Below, in pieces: positions 19,893 through 29,912 of a stretch of 32,482 nucleotides of DNA. Source of the DNA: Haplomitrium mnioides (Eukaryota; Marchantiophyta; Haplomitriopsida; Calobryales); contig JBNGIS010023063.1 in NCBI GenBank assembly GCA_049999725.1, positions 1 to 32,482 on the forward strand, in the 5' to 3' direction. A model generated the notes under the pieces. It did no database searches. It worked only from the letters and a program-made list of their open reading frames with translations, and had not been told where the DNA came from. Numbering within the stretch: the stretch's first letter is position 1; each line of letters begins with the position of its first letter. A program made the position numbers and the translations under genes.

Positions 19893-20225
19893 TTAAGTGG
19901 TTGGCAGTGGCGTGCCTTTTGGTTTGACACATGCAATGAGCATATTCATAGCCTCTGTCTTGGCGCTCAATTCCTCCATTGGATCTTTCCCACCTTTCCT
20001 TTTGCTTAGCTCTAGTTTAGGCTCATGGTTAAAACCCTTCTTTGATTTCTTCCTTTTAACATCCTGGTGGTGGTGGGACTTTTGGTGCTTCTGGTCCTTG
20101 GCATCTTTCTTCTTTTGTTGCCCCTTCCTCTTCTTCTTCTTCTTTCGTGAGGACCTGTCATCATTAAAGTTGTTGCTGTCCGAGTCACGCTCACTTTTGG
20201 AGGTAGAGGTAGAGCTCTCGTCCAA
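19893..20225 (-). pseudogene. Element 2 Gag basic linker
   Basis: A 110-residue open stretch with a Ser/Asp-rich start, then long Lys/Arg runs (RKKKKKRKGQQKKKD) and a more ordered end (DPMEELSAKTEAMNMLI). It precedes the first zinc knuckle, which is reached only by a frame change. It probably lies between capsid and nucleocapsid and binds nucleic acid. The overlapping Arg-rich open frame at 20012-20332 is a shadow. Confidence 0.55.
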
Positions 20226-20329
20226 TTCCTCAGCGTTGCTTGAACTATTGGAGGAGTCTTCTGACTCATACTTAGCTCTTGTTTTTCTTCGTGAGTTGGT
20301 GATAGTGGTTTTGATGTGAGATTAGGCTG

Positions 20330-20820
20330 CACTCACCGCAACCTATAGGTTTTGAGGATTACTTTGCCTCACCCATGTCTATATCTCCTTGAGCAAGGCT
20401 ACGAAGAACCATGAGGTCAGCATTCCATCAGTGGCAAGTGGATTCAACTTCCTCACCACTTTCTTGAATCTTTATAGAAACCTCCTCATTGATTCTTTCT
20501 TCTTCATTTTGAGTTGTTCCATCTTGATCAAGGCCTTTGACTCCTCTCCAATATTTCTGAATTTGGACACAAATGCAAAATTGGAAGCCCCCAATCTCTC
20601 TTGATGTTCTCTGACATGTCCTTGTACCAAGGTTATGCCTCTCCTTTCAATATTGTTGTAAGGATACCAAATTTTACATGGCTCTTCCTATTAGTTGTAG
20701 CAATATTCTCTAGATTATCCAACCATACATTGGGGTCTTCTTTAGGTTGCCCTCAGAAAGACCGTTATTTGAACTGAACTCGCAGTCTTGTAGGGGGCAT
20801 CGGGTTAGCCATTACAATAA
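20330..20820 (-). pseudogene. Element 2 Gag capsid region
   Basis: The likely start reads MANPMPPTRLRVQF at about 20813. Further on come DPNVWLDNLENI, FGILTTILKGEA, then FVSKFRNIGEESKALIKMEQ, MKKKESMRRFL and KVVRKLNPLATDGMLTSWF. The order of Trp-containing helix, F..KF start, and the (M/S)xRFxxxxxxL helix is that of a plant Ty3/gypsy capsid. Frameshifts and stops break it. Confidence 0.65.
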
Positions 20821-21905
20821 TTGGTGAAGACAATTCTACCAACAATAAAATAGCCTCCTCCACACATGGTCTCACCTTCTATCCCCTTATCATCTACTAT
20901 GACACATGTGAGGACTATAGTTGCTTCAAGTTTTCCAATCCTTACGCCGATCAATCTTAGCAAGTCTTCTCTACATAGGACAATATTGTGGTTCTCGGTT
21001 GATCTTAGGTTCTTTCAAACCTAAGCCCTTCTTCTAGAGCCAAAAAATCTATGTCGCACCTCTCTCTCCTCTCTTAACACCCAAAGATGCAATTTCGGAG
21101 AGAGGCGGTGACAAAGGATTACAAAGGCTCTTTAATAAGGCAGCGCCGCAACTATTGTTATCACTTTTGCGTATTAATAGACCTACACTTCACTCTACAG
21201 CTTACACACTCAACAACACCCCCAAGCAACCACAAGCTAAATTTTTTTCCCTTGAAACACCCAGCCAAACCAGACCCCTTTTGAAGGATTTTTGTGGCAC
21301 ACCGGTATTTCTTCATTACAATCCAATTTCAAGACATCAAATATACACTACCATGAAGAGAGGTGAATACAATTGTAGCCCATTAGAGAGCCTTCCCCTC
21401 TCCCATGCAGCCTACAACTTAAACACTTATGAACTCAATGCATACTTCTACTATCTTAAAGTCTAATAAAGCCAACTACTCCTACACCCAAACAAGTTAG
21501 GAATCTGATCTAGTACTCTAATAGGCTAGTAAGAGTAAACCAAATTCCAATATCAATCTATTGACCTCTCAATGAATGTACAAGTCTTACTGGCCTTCTC
21601 TCTATCCCTCACGACAATTCTTTCCAATTCTGTATTATCTCTACTAAATCTCTACAAATACAATATAGTAGAAATCATAGGCTGTCAGCATCCAACAAAC
21701 ACTCTAACACCACAAAAACCACTCTACGACACTCTCACACTTCCTTCTCTAACTCACGCACCTTATACAAACAGTTTATCCACATCCATTGCTAGAAGTC
21801 CTTGATTTACTTCCTCACTCTCTTGGCTGCTAGCCAACCCACTCCACCCGAAGCCTTGGCTAAATCTTCTTTGCACTGCGTGGGCACTAACATGGCCACT
21901 CTATT
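20821..21905 (-). other. Element 2 leader or LTR-internal region
   Basis: Lies between the recognisable part of the 5' LTR and the gag start. Contains an inverted relative (21209-21231) of the 37-bp shared segment. A primer-binding site could not be identified, so the inner LTR edge is unknown. No ORF with a recognisable domain. Confidence 0.45.
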
Positions 21906-23447
21906 TGCTCTCCTTGAAAGTGAAACCAACAACACTCTTATAGTGCTCTTGGAATTCATCTCTTACACAAATCAAAGCATAAACACACCGAGACCCCCCA
22001 CCCCCCAAGCTACCTCTCACAAAATACGAGTCGAAAGAATTCTCTTCTCCTCCAAGTATTGGTCCACCTTTGAATGACTATTAATTTCAAGAATGAGTTC
22101 ACCCAAATATATTGAGCCTCTAGAGCCTCATGCACAACGGCTCTCAACACCTCTTTAATCCACCTCCACTCTTAATAGTCCTCCCACACGAGTACACTTG
22201 CTTCAAGTGAAGTGTCACTAGAACTCTCTCCCCCGTAGCCTACTGCTTTTCTTGCCCAAAACAATCAACCCCCCAAACTTTGGAGTGAGGTAGTCTTTAC
22301 CCTGTACTTGTTTTCCCCCTTTCTTTCTTTCCATCCTCACATTTGCATAGAAGTTCTTGTTTTCCTCCATCTAAGAACAGTGAGTAGTACCCCGCCATTT
22401 TATGCATACTATATCATAGTGTTTGAGATTCAGTAACTAGTATTAGCGTCAAACGCCAAGTTGAGTTGTCCTCTTTCCAACAAGATTAAAATCATGCCCA
22501 TCTAACCCCTCTAGCTCTTGCAACTATTGGATGAAGGGAGCTTACATTCTCTTTTCTCCTTCTTGTCTTTTCCCCCTTTGGGTGTGCTTGTTGTTTAAGT
22601 GGCGACACTTGACCTGATTCCTTAAAGAACAATGACAGAGTCATCTACGGCCTAACACTAAATAAAATTGACTTGATTGTGCTGACCTGATAGAATGCCG
22701 CTCATCGCCGTCTTCAACGGAGAAATTGGACCGTAATGTTTAACAAAAAATGACAAAAATTGTATTAAATGACACTTTGACCTGAAGTTTGATGAGACCC
22801 GATGGAATGAACTCAAAAGAGATGGATCCAACACCATTTTCTACAAGGAAAATGGACTGTCGCGCTCGATAGAAAAGGACAAAACTGTATAGAAGAATAG
22901 TGAACCATGGTAGAACTCGACCCGATAGCCCAATAGAACATAACCCAATAAAGCTTTATCCGCCTTTGTGTGGATTGTGCATCCTAATCTCTCTATCAAT
23001 CCCCTTGATGTGAATTGTTGCACGTGCGGCTTGGAGGTCCTCTTTCCACTAAGTCAAGTTGCAATCCCCGTAGTTGAGGGTTGCATACGTAGTGCCTCGA
23101 ATTGCCTCAACCTCACATTGTGCCTCTGATTCATCAATCTTGTCGATTCTCCATCATTTCTCAACCTTTTGCCACAAATTCTGTCCTCTTGAGATCGCCC
23201 TAATAGTAGCTCTCTTTTGAGTCCTCTTGTGATAAATTTGGAGGGCTTTTCATCCTTTGATCATCCTGATTCCTACCTCTTCTTCTCCTTGCCCTTGCTG
23301 GTGAGTGGTTGAGTGATCACTTCCGCATGATTGCATATTTTGAACACAATGGTGTTCCTTGGAAGTCTACATGCTTGAAAACATGAAGGCTAGCTGCACA
23401 CCTAAATTTGAAAATTTTGCACGCAGTGCTTTCAATCGAGGCTAACA
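21906..23447 (-). repeat. 5' LTR of element 2
   Basis: Diverged partner of 14559-16166. The right tip is GCTAACA at 23441-23447. It also holds the internal duplication seen in the other LTR (about 22710-22772 and 22836-22905). The base order after the tip is AGTTT, for which I found no clear matching partner on the left. Confidence 0.8.
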
Positions 23448-23639
23448 AGTTTGGATTGAGGTAGGGAGGATTGGTGTCTAATTTGTATTGTTCAAATAGT
23501 GAGAGCTTAGAAGTTTGGACTAATGGTTAATGTATGAAGGTATGAAAACTTGTTTTTTCGATGATGATTTAATATGACAAACCTTTGTATCTATATAGTT
23601 CAAAGTAATTACTTTCTATGTTTTGTAGTTGTAAAGATG
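23448..23639. other. Sequence between element 2 and the copia relic
   Basis: AT-rich, no ORF. It may be the upstream part of the copia pol (GAG-pre-integrase side), but no motif supports this. Confidence 0.35.
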
Positions 23640-24200
23640 AGTAAGAGCTAAGAAAGTTATGGTAAAAATACTCTATATTGATGGGAAAGGGAGTATATGC
23701 CCAAGGAATTAAAAGCTTTCTATAAGAGTTTAGATAAATTTAAGAGAGTACGAGATCAAGCACAACTCAAAGTAGAGCATTCTCCATCATAGAGTAGTGT
23801 TGCAAGAAGGATTTAAAGGATGTATAGGACTATTATGGAGAGTGCACGGAACATTCTCTCTACAAGTACATCTAGAAGATTTTTTGGGCTATGGTTGTGG
23901 ACACAACAATTTCACAAAGATATTGAAGCATCAAGGATGTGAGCTATGACACAAGAGGAAATATGGTCAAGAAAGAAGCATGATATTTCACAATGAAGGA
24001 TTTTTGTTGCATACATTAGTACCTTGAAATTCGAGAGGAAAGTTGCATTGAAAAAAATTCAAGTGATTGTTTTTAAGATATTGGGAAAAACTCAAAAGAA
24101 TACCTATTGTTTCATATTGTTATATTGTAAGGCAAAGCAAATAATTAATAGTTAAGAAGTAGTGTTTAATGGTTCTCACAAGATCTAACAAGAACTACAA
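23640..24200 (+). pseudogene. Ty1/copia integrase relic
   Basis: Decayed but ordered coding on the plus strand. EYMPKEFKAFYKS-like wording near 23695 is followed by VARRI, a stop, and RTIMESARNIL at about 23795-23860. Next come FVAYISTLKFERKVALKKIQ at about 24000 and EVVFNG at about 24155. This matches the copia integrase core (GGEY..., GVAERRNRTIMEMARSML), the FGxxAYxHVPxxxRxKLD segment and the (R/S)xDVVFxE end. Stops and small frame changes abound. The catalytic Asp positions are not all visible. It belongs with the RT fragments at 24525-24792 and 29913-30365. Confidence 0.7.
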
Positions 24201-24480
24201 TTGACAAAGTAGTAGGCTGGGATCTTTAGAATGGTGTAGTACAGAAGTGGCATTATAAGCACCTCACGTTCTAGGAGACTGACTGGATTTGGAGCCTAGT
24301 AATAACTCCACAAGCAGGAGTATAAGTAGTAAATGAGAGGACACTTATGTAATGAGAGAGAACGTTGTGCCAATATATTCTAGAGGCAAAGCAAGAAACT
24401 AGTGAGAATAGGACATTCATTGTCCACATGGCCATGTGAAATGATCCACTAGCACAAAATTAGGTGTTGCTAAGAGAGGA
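24201..24480. other. Decayed copia linker between integrase and RT
   Basis: No motif seen. Position corresponds to the variable stretch between integrase and RT in copia elements. Confidence 0.35.
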
Positions 24481-24792
24481 TTCTAATGCAAGGCATGTGA
24501 ATTTTAAAGAGGAATTTGAATTTCTCTATAAAACTAGACTTGGACTCTAAACCAAGTTGCCAAAAGAGTAAAAACAAAGGTGGGTGTACATGGGTACTAA
24601 AGGTCAAGTACCCATTAATATGTGAATTTTAAAGAGGAAGTTGATTCACTCTACAAACTAGACCTCGACTATAAACCAAGTTACCAAAGAGGAAAAAAGC
24701 CATTGGATGTACATAGGTACTAAATGTCAAGTACCTTAACTTTAAATCAAGTTGCCAACAAGGAAACAAATAGATGGGTGTACATAAGTACT
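24481..24792 (+). repeat. Tandem copia RT fragments, left part
   Basis: Each unit carries the core GTACATGGGTACTAAAGGTC, at 24584 and 24707, with a third core (24777) cut by element 3. Flanking parts of the units (AACCAAGTTGCCAA, GAGGAAGTTGA) also recur. Translated, the core resembles GCKWVLKVKY and the part before it TWTLNQVAK, that is, the start of the copia RT domain. Confidence 0.7.
24788..24792. repeat. Target-site duplication GTACT (left) of element 3
   Basis: GTACT lies immediately before the TG of the LTR and is repeated at 29913-29917. Joining the flanks restores the copia repeat core. Confidence 0.88.
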
Positions 24793-25148
24793 TGAAAAAG
24801 AACTCAAAGACCAACTTCCAATTGAGAAACAACTTCAAGATAATCAGCAAACAAAGCCAAGAGTGCTAGCCAAAGCCAAACAAACAAAAAGCCAAACCAA
24901 ATTGAGAGGAACTCCAGAATGAGGAGTGGGGCTAAGAAGCCCTTCTATTTATACAAGAGAAGAGGGTGTCATCCATCTTTCTTCACTTATAAGTAACTTC
25001 TAATTTCAATCTTAAAAGTGACTCTCTAACTTAAAGTGACTTCGAAGGTAAGTAATCTTATCTCAACCTTAAAAGTGACTCTCTACTACTTCCTTCACTC
25101 CTTTGTATTTTCTTATAAATAGCACAACGTTATGCTTGTACTATTACA
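24793..25148 (-). repeat. 3' LTR of element 3 (356 bp)
   Basis: TG at 24793 and CA at 25148. A coding-strand TATAAATA box lies at 24946-24953. It lacks about 30 bp present in the other LTR near 29580-29610. Confidence 0.9.
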
Positions 25149-25161
25149 TAATCTATGCCTT

Positions 25162-25698
25162 CTAATCGATGATGTACTCGTAATTACCGCAACTTTCAAA
25201 TATTTGAATAGCCTCTTGAGCATTCTCAAGATTTGAAGAAAGTTCCCAAGTAACATCATGAAGTGGATAGCCTTTCCACAAAATCCTATACTGAACTTGT
25301 AGATGCTGCTCTTGCTTGATGACTCTTTGGGACAAAATACGATCTACTTCAAATTCTTCATAATCATCAAGAACAATAGCCGGAGGAGGAAGTTGAACAC
25401 GATCTGGAAAAGAAGATGGACTAAGAACAAAAGGCTTAAGTTTAGAGACATGAAACACATGATGAATTTTCATATGAAGAGGAAGGTCAAGTTTATAAGC
25501 AGCGGGAGAAACATCCAGAGAAATAGAGAAAAGACCAATCAAAGCAGAAGATAACTTATAAACTTGAGTATCTAAAGACAATGGAAGATCGTGAGTAGAA
25601 AACATAACTTGGTCACCTAAAAAAAGAGCAATCACAACGATGAATATTGGCATATTGTTTATGCTGATTTTGAGCAATAGTAAGATGGTTGTGAGCAT
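25162..25698 (-). pseudogene. Element 3 integrase C-terminus and chromodomain
   Basis: A 178-residue open stretch. The GPY/F module is at residues 49-90 (ALIGLFSI, AAYKLDLPLHMKIHHVFHVS, KLKPF). A chromodomain follows at about residues 115-168 (25195-25356): FEVDRILSQRV, then YRILWKGYPLHDVTWEL, with Trp141, Tyr144 and Trp151 in the positions of the conserved core. Chromodomains of this kind guide integration toward marked chromatin. The domain itself has no stop, but the upstream integrase is in another frame. Confidence 0.88.
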
Positions 25699-26560
25699 CT
25701 TGCAATGAAGAAGATAAACGAGACAAAAAAGTTGAAATACTTAGAACATTGGAAGAACAAGAAGAACGCAAATGATTAGGAACAAGAGGATGTTGACCCA
25801 AATTAAGAAAGAAAAGAAAAAACCCAGTACCTGCTTGTTTGGAGTTGTTGTAGACGAACTCCACACTCGGTAGGTAACTATTTCAATCAGTATGATGAAC
25901 ATTGATGAATGTGTGAAGCATATACTCTATAGTGAAATTAGCATGCTCTCTTTGCCCATTTGTTTGAGGATGATTAGTAATAGACATAGAGAGTTTGGTG
26001 CCTAAAAGTTTAAACAACTCTCGCCAAAACTTTCCGGTGAAACGCAAATCCCTATCAGATATTAATACCTTGGGCATTCTATGATGACGGAAGACAATAT
26101 AAAAGTAAACTTTTGCCAATTATGGAGAATCTATTGTATCCATTATCGGTGCTAGATGAATTTGCTTGTTGAGCTTATCTACAAACACCACAATGGAAGT
26201 AAACCCACAAGGCGTAGTTGGAAGTGAAGTGACAAGATCCAAACTTACATGTTTCCAATGAGCAATAGGAATTGGTAATGGTTGAAGAAGTCCTGCTGGT
26301 TATTGATTCAAAGCTTTGTTTTGTTGACAACTTTCACATGAACGAACAAAACCATGAACATCTCAAACCAAGTTAAGACACCACCAAGTGCAATGAAGTA
26401 GCTTTGTAGTTTTATCTACTCTAAGATGCATAGAGATGAGAATATCATGCGCTTCTTGAAAACAAACCATTTGAAGTGTGTCATCTTGTAGAACATATAT
26501 TTGATAAACTCAATAGAGAATACCATCTCGAATGGAAAAAGAATGATACTATCTTTCACT
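25699..26560 (-). pseudogene. Element 3 integrase core, broken
   Basis: Reads, with stops: RSCESCQQNKALNQ (end of the zinc domain), HVSLDLVTSLPTT with the first Asp, VLISDRDLRFTGKFWRELFK with the second Asp, and NHPQTNGQREHAN with the catalytic Glu. LPSVEFVYNNSKQAGTG follows, the usual LPxxEFAYNxSxHxATG region. Two in-frame stops and frame changes separate the pieces. The three catalytic acids are still visible. Confidence 0.85.
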
Positions 26561-26561
26561 A

Positions 26562-27050
26562 CTAGTCATGCTTGAACAAGACTAAAAGAAAAATTTTCTT
26601 GTAGTTTTGACGATAACTTCCACTAGTTGCCTTATCCAAATGTAAGATGTTATTATTGCTCACCTCCATTGTAGTCATTGGATGATCCGGCCTTTGTAAC
26701 AGTGCATCACGAATGGTATGGAACTTTTCAAACTTGTACTCTAGCTTGATATCAAAGAGTTGCAATTGATCTTCCCATCGGTAATGGTGACTGGTCATAT
26801 TTTCCAAATGAACTACTTGTAACAATGGCTTGTGATCTGTGCATATTAGCCTGGGTCTTTCTAAAAGATGAAGCCTCCACGCTTTGGTAGCATAAACCAT
26901 TGCCAATTGCTCTCAATCCTTTGTAGAATAATTTCTCTTTGCCGTATTTAATTTGTGTGGCATGAAGGCAATTGGATGAAGTCCATCATCAAACTCTTGT
27001 TGTAAAGCTTATCCAATAGCAAAATTAGAAGCATCAAAATCAACTAAACA
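26562..27050 (-). pseudogene. Element 3 RNase H, broken
   Basis: Contains MAMVYATKAWRLHLLERPRL, CTDHKPLLQ with the catalytic Asp, YRWEDQLQLFDIKLEY and TIRDALLQRPDHP (relative of the NxxADALSR end). Upstream part holds the YASR-type region with stops. Confidence 0.82.
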
Positions 27051-28095
27051 ACTTACATTTAGATCATATGGCTGTAGAATAGGACGAGAAGAGGTGGCAT
27101 CTTTGAGTTATTGAAATGCCGCTTGCTCTTTGGTGGTACATTGAAACTTGACCTCTTTGGCTAGCAAATCTATTAGTGGTGCAGCAATATACGCATAATA
27201 ATAGATGAATCGTCGGTAGAAGCTTGCCAATCCATTGAAGACTCTAATGTCCTTTACTTCCGTTGGTGTTGGCCAGTTTATGATAGCTTTAATTTTCTCT
27301 TCTTCCATCTTGATACCATCCGCCGACACATTGTGCCCTAGGTATGTAACCTCTTACTTCCAAAATTTGCACTTGGATCATTTGCAATAAAACTTCCAAT
27401 TATGTAACCTTTGCAATGCTTCTTTTAGATGATCCCAATGCTCAACTTAAGTTTTGCTAAAAATAAGAATATCATCTAAGAATACCAAAACTAACTTATC
27501 CAATAACCCATAAAAAATTTCGATGTATTCAATCCACATATATGGCCTGAGCATTAGTAAGACCAAATGTAAGGACCTTCCACTCAAAATGCCCTTACCT
27601 CGTGCGAAAATATGTCTTTTACACATTTACTTAGCTTGATTGAAATTTGCTAATAGTCACTTCAAAGATACAACTTGGAAAAGAATCGTGCCCCACTCAA
27701 TTGATCCAACAAATCATCAATACATGATAAAAGATAAGCATTCTTTATTGTTTGATTGTTCAAACCACGATAATCAGTACAAAGACAAATCCACCATCTT
27801 TCTTTGGTACAAAGAACATCGGTCCTCCATAAGGCATAGTACTATACTAAATGAAATCCTTCTCAAGAAGACTTGTCAAGGTCTTGTAAAGCTCGTCCAA
27901 CTCTTACGGCAATGATCGGTATATAAGCTGACTATACAGAGTGTTTCCTGGTATCAACTCAATCAAAAAGGCCATTCCACAATCATTTAGCAATCCTTTT
28001 AGAAAATCATTGAAAAACACATCTGAAAACTCCTTCAAAATATCATTAATCATTGAGATCGGTACAGATTTCCCTCCCTCTTTTTTCAAGTACAC
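27051..28095 (-). pseudogene. Element 3 reverse transcriptase, broken
   Basis: Starts with LKEFSDVFFNDF and FLIELIPGNTL. The middle carries MPYGGPMFFVPKKDGG-like wording with stops. The catalytic box is LVLVFLDDILIFSKT, FLDD at 27471-27482. The thumb and connection follow as VTYLGHNVSADGI, KIKAIINWPTPT, and FNGLASFYRRFI. Frame differs between the amino and carboxyl halves. Several stops. Confidence 0.85.
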
Positions 28096-28429
28096 GATAG
28101 GCTTGATCTACAAAACAAAAATAGGCAACTCTTTCTCCATTAAAACATTATGTTGAACTGATTTATGCCTCTTCACCAACAACATCAAGTACTCGAAAAG
28201 AAATTGCTTTCCTTGTAAAGTAACTTGAATTTGTCGTTTTGCCTAATCAACTTGAGAAAATTAATCTTTAAGCCAAGGCAAGCCTAAAATAATGTAATAC
28301 TGTATGGGTACAATAACAAAATCCATAGATTTCTTATACTCTTTGCCAATCCTTAGAAGAAATAGCTTATGTCATATTTTTGGCCATCAACCATAGCCAC
28401 AAAACTACCCTTGATAGGCAAAGTTTTAG

Positions 28430-28570
28430 CTTTGATTTTCTTTGCAAAATGTAATGACATGAAATTTTAAGAGCTTCCACAATCCACCAACATTCTACAA
28501 GAGTGTTCATCAACCACACCGTCTAGATGAAACAATTTGCTTCTAATTCTTGTTGAGCTTTTCATTCCAT
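28430..28570 (-). pseudogene. Element 3 protease remnant
   Basis: The coding strand reads RMLVDCGSS, a stop, NFMS, at about 28465-28500. This is the retropepsin active site, with DCG in place of the more common D(S/T)G, a variant also seen in some plant gypsy elements. The surrounding frame is broken by stops. Confidence 0.6.
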
Positions 28571-28679
28571 TGGAACTAATCAAGCTCTCAGTAACCCGCT
28601 CGACTATCTTTACTAAGGTTAGTCATTTCCTTGATTTTCTTCTTCTATAGTTGATGTTTGAACAAGAGTATGTGGTCGA

Positions 28680-28745
28680 CCTTGGCGACATGGGCAATTT
28701 GCAGTCATATAACCAAGTTGTCGACAATAAAGACATCATCTACTT
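28680..28745 (-). pseudogene. Element 3 zinc knuckle remnant
   Basis: Reads CLYCRQLGYMTANCP: CX2CX4(Y)X4C with the His replaced by Tyr. It lies between gag and protease, as expected for a nucleocapsid. The His to Tyr change fits a single C to T transition. Confidence 0.65.
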
Positions 28746-28786
28746 TGGTGTAGGCACTCACGCTCTACATCGGTGAGTGCGACTCT

Positions 28787-29494
28787 CTACGCCGCATCAA
28801 TCTCCATATGTACAACCTCATTTGTTGGCACACAAACATTTGGTAAAGCTTGTTGTGGATGTGACCTAGCTTTGGTGGTCGTTAGTAGCGAGTCGTATCG
28901 TTCAGCCATTTGCATTGCTTCTTCTAGTTGAGAAGGCTCTCTCATTGCCTCTTCTAATCTAGTGCGAGGCTTTAATCCTCGAATAAAGAAAACTAAAGCT
29001 TCTCCTTTGTCCGTATTAGGAATTTTCATAATGATATTTTGAAATTGCGTGACATAGCTTTTTACCGTACCCAATTGCTTCAATTCTGCCAAGCAATCTC
29101 TTGCTACTTTTGGAGCATTAAGAACCCTAAATCTTAGATTCACTACTTATTTGAACTCTTGCCAAGAAGCAATTTGAACGACAAATCCACGTTGAACTTG
29201 CTCAATTTGATATCTCCACAAAGTTTTCGCGAGTGCTTCTAATTGACTTGCAGCAAATAGAGTTCTTTGACCATCTTCTCTTATGCTAGTAGCCTCAAAA
29301 TATTATTTGCAATCAAACAAGAAATTCTTAGATGCGTCAAGAACCGTCTTCCCATCATATGCTTTTGGTTTGGGAAACCACACATGACTTTGCTCTTCTT
29401 GAAAATGTGCCATCTTCCTCATTTTCATTTGAACTTCTAGAAGGCAAGAAAGATGTTCAGTTTGTTGTTGCACACTCGCTTCTTGATTCTCCAT
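28787..29494 (-). pseudogene. Element 3 Gag, broken
   Basis: Begins with an ATG at 29494 (MENQEASVQQQTEH), only about 14 bases beyond the primer-binding site. The capsid core is at 28787-29143: LAELKQLGTVKSYVTQFQNI, FIRGLKPRTRLE and EPSQLEEAMQMAERYDSLL, the classic chromovirus capsid (L..L.Q..SV..Y...F..L, F..GL, ...A...AE). One or more stops separate the start (29303-29494) from the core, both in the same frame. Confidence 0.85.
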
Positions 29495-29508
29495 TCCACC
29501 AAAAAGAA

Positions 29509-29525
29509 CCGTGGCTCTGATACCA
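29509..29525 (-). other. Primer-binding site of element 3 (initiator Met tRNA)
   Basis: On the coding strand TGGTATCAGAGCCACGG begins one base after the LTR end. It matches the 3' end of plant initiator tRNA over the first 14 bases. Confidence 0.9.
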
Positions 29526-29526
29526 A

Positions 29527-29912
29527 TGCAAAAAACTCAAAGACTAACTTCCAAATGAGAAACAACTTCAAGATAACTCCAATAGAGTTATACCTCTCAA
29601 AGACAATAAGAAAATGAAAGCCACGAGTGCTAACCAAAGCCGAGCAAACAAAGAGACAAACCGAATTGAAAGGAACTCCAGAATGAGGAGTTAGGCTAAG
29701 AAGCCCTTCTATTTATACAAGAGAAGAGAGTGTCAACCCTCTTTTTTCACTTACAAGTTACTTCTAATTTCAACTCTAAAAGTCACTCTCTACTTAAAGT
29801 AACTTAGAAGGCAAGTAATTTTATCTCAACCCTAAAAGTGACTCTCTACCACTTCCTTCACTCCTCTTTTATTTTCTTATAAATAACACAACTTTTGGGT
29901 TGTACTATTATA
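29527..29912 (-). repeat. 5' LTR of element 3 (386 bp)
   Basis: Partner of 24793-25148. TATAAATA box at 29710-29717 (coding strand). Its right tip reads TATA rather than TACA, a C to T change of the terminal CA. Confidence 0.9.

Larger units (their letters stand above)
14559..23447 (-). mobile_element. Element 2: old Ty3/gypsy (Tat/Athila-like) retrotransposon, internally deleted
   Basis: Two similar blocks, 14559-16166 and 21906-23447, bracket a minus-strand gag, nucleocapsid, protease, RT, RNase H and integrase C-terminal series. Both blocks end at the right in a (T/C)TGACA or CTAACA tip, the start of the LTR on the coding strand. A polypurine-like AAAAGGAGAGTTA (coding strand) abuts the left one at 16167-16179. 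The LTRs differ at about 20% of sites in a hand-compared 185-bp stretch, so it is the oldest of the three gypsy elements. The left edge and the target-site duplication are unresolved. No chromodomain is seen. Confidence 0.78.
24793..29912 (-). mobile_element. Element 3: Ty3/gypsy chromodomain retrotransposon, structurally complete, dead
   Basis: 5120 bp in minus orientation. LTRs are at 24793-25148 and 29527-29912, the GTACT duplication is on both sides, and an initiator-tRNA primer-binding site lies next to the 5' LTR. The order is gag, zinc knuckle, protease, RT, RNase H, integrase, chromodomain: a chromovirus. Frames change several times (gag frame differs from RT, RNase H, integrase and chromodomain frames) and stops are many. 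LTRs differ at about 39 sites of about 350 (about 11%, by eye) plus one 30-bp length difference. It sits inside a copia relic. Confidence 0.92.

Noticed and set aside
19897-20319. 140-residue ORF (+) with many Phe, Leu and Trp
   Set aside because: Antisense shadow of the Lys-rich Gag linker of element 2.
29509-29525. tRNA-like sequence
   Set aside because: Only the last 14 to 17 bases match an initiator tRNA, adjacent to an LTR: a primer-binding site, not a tRNA gene.
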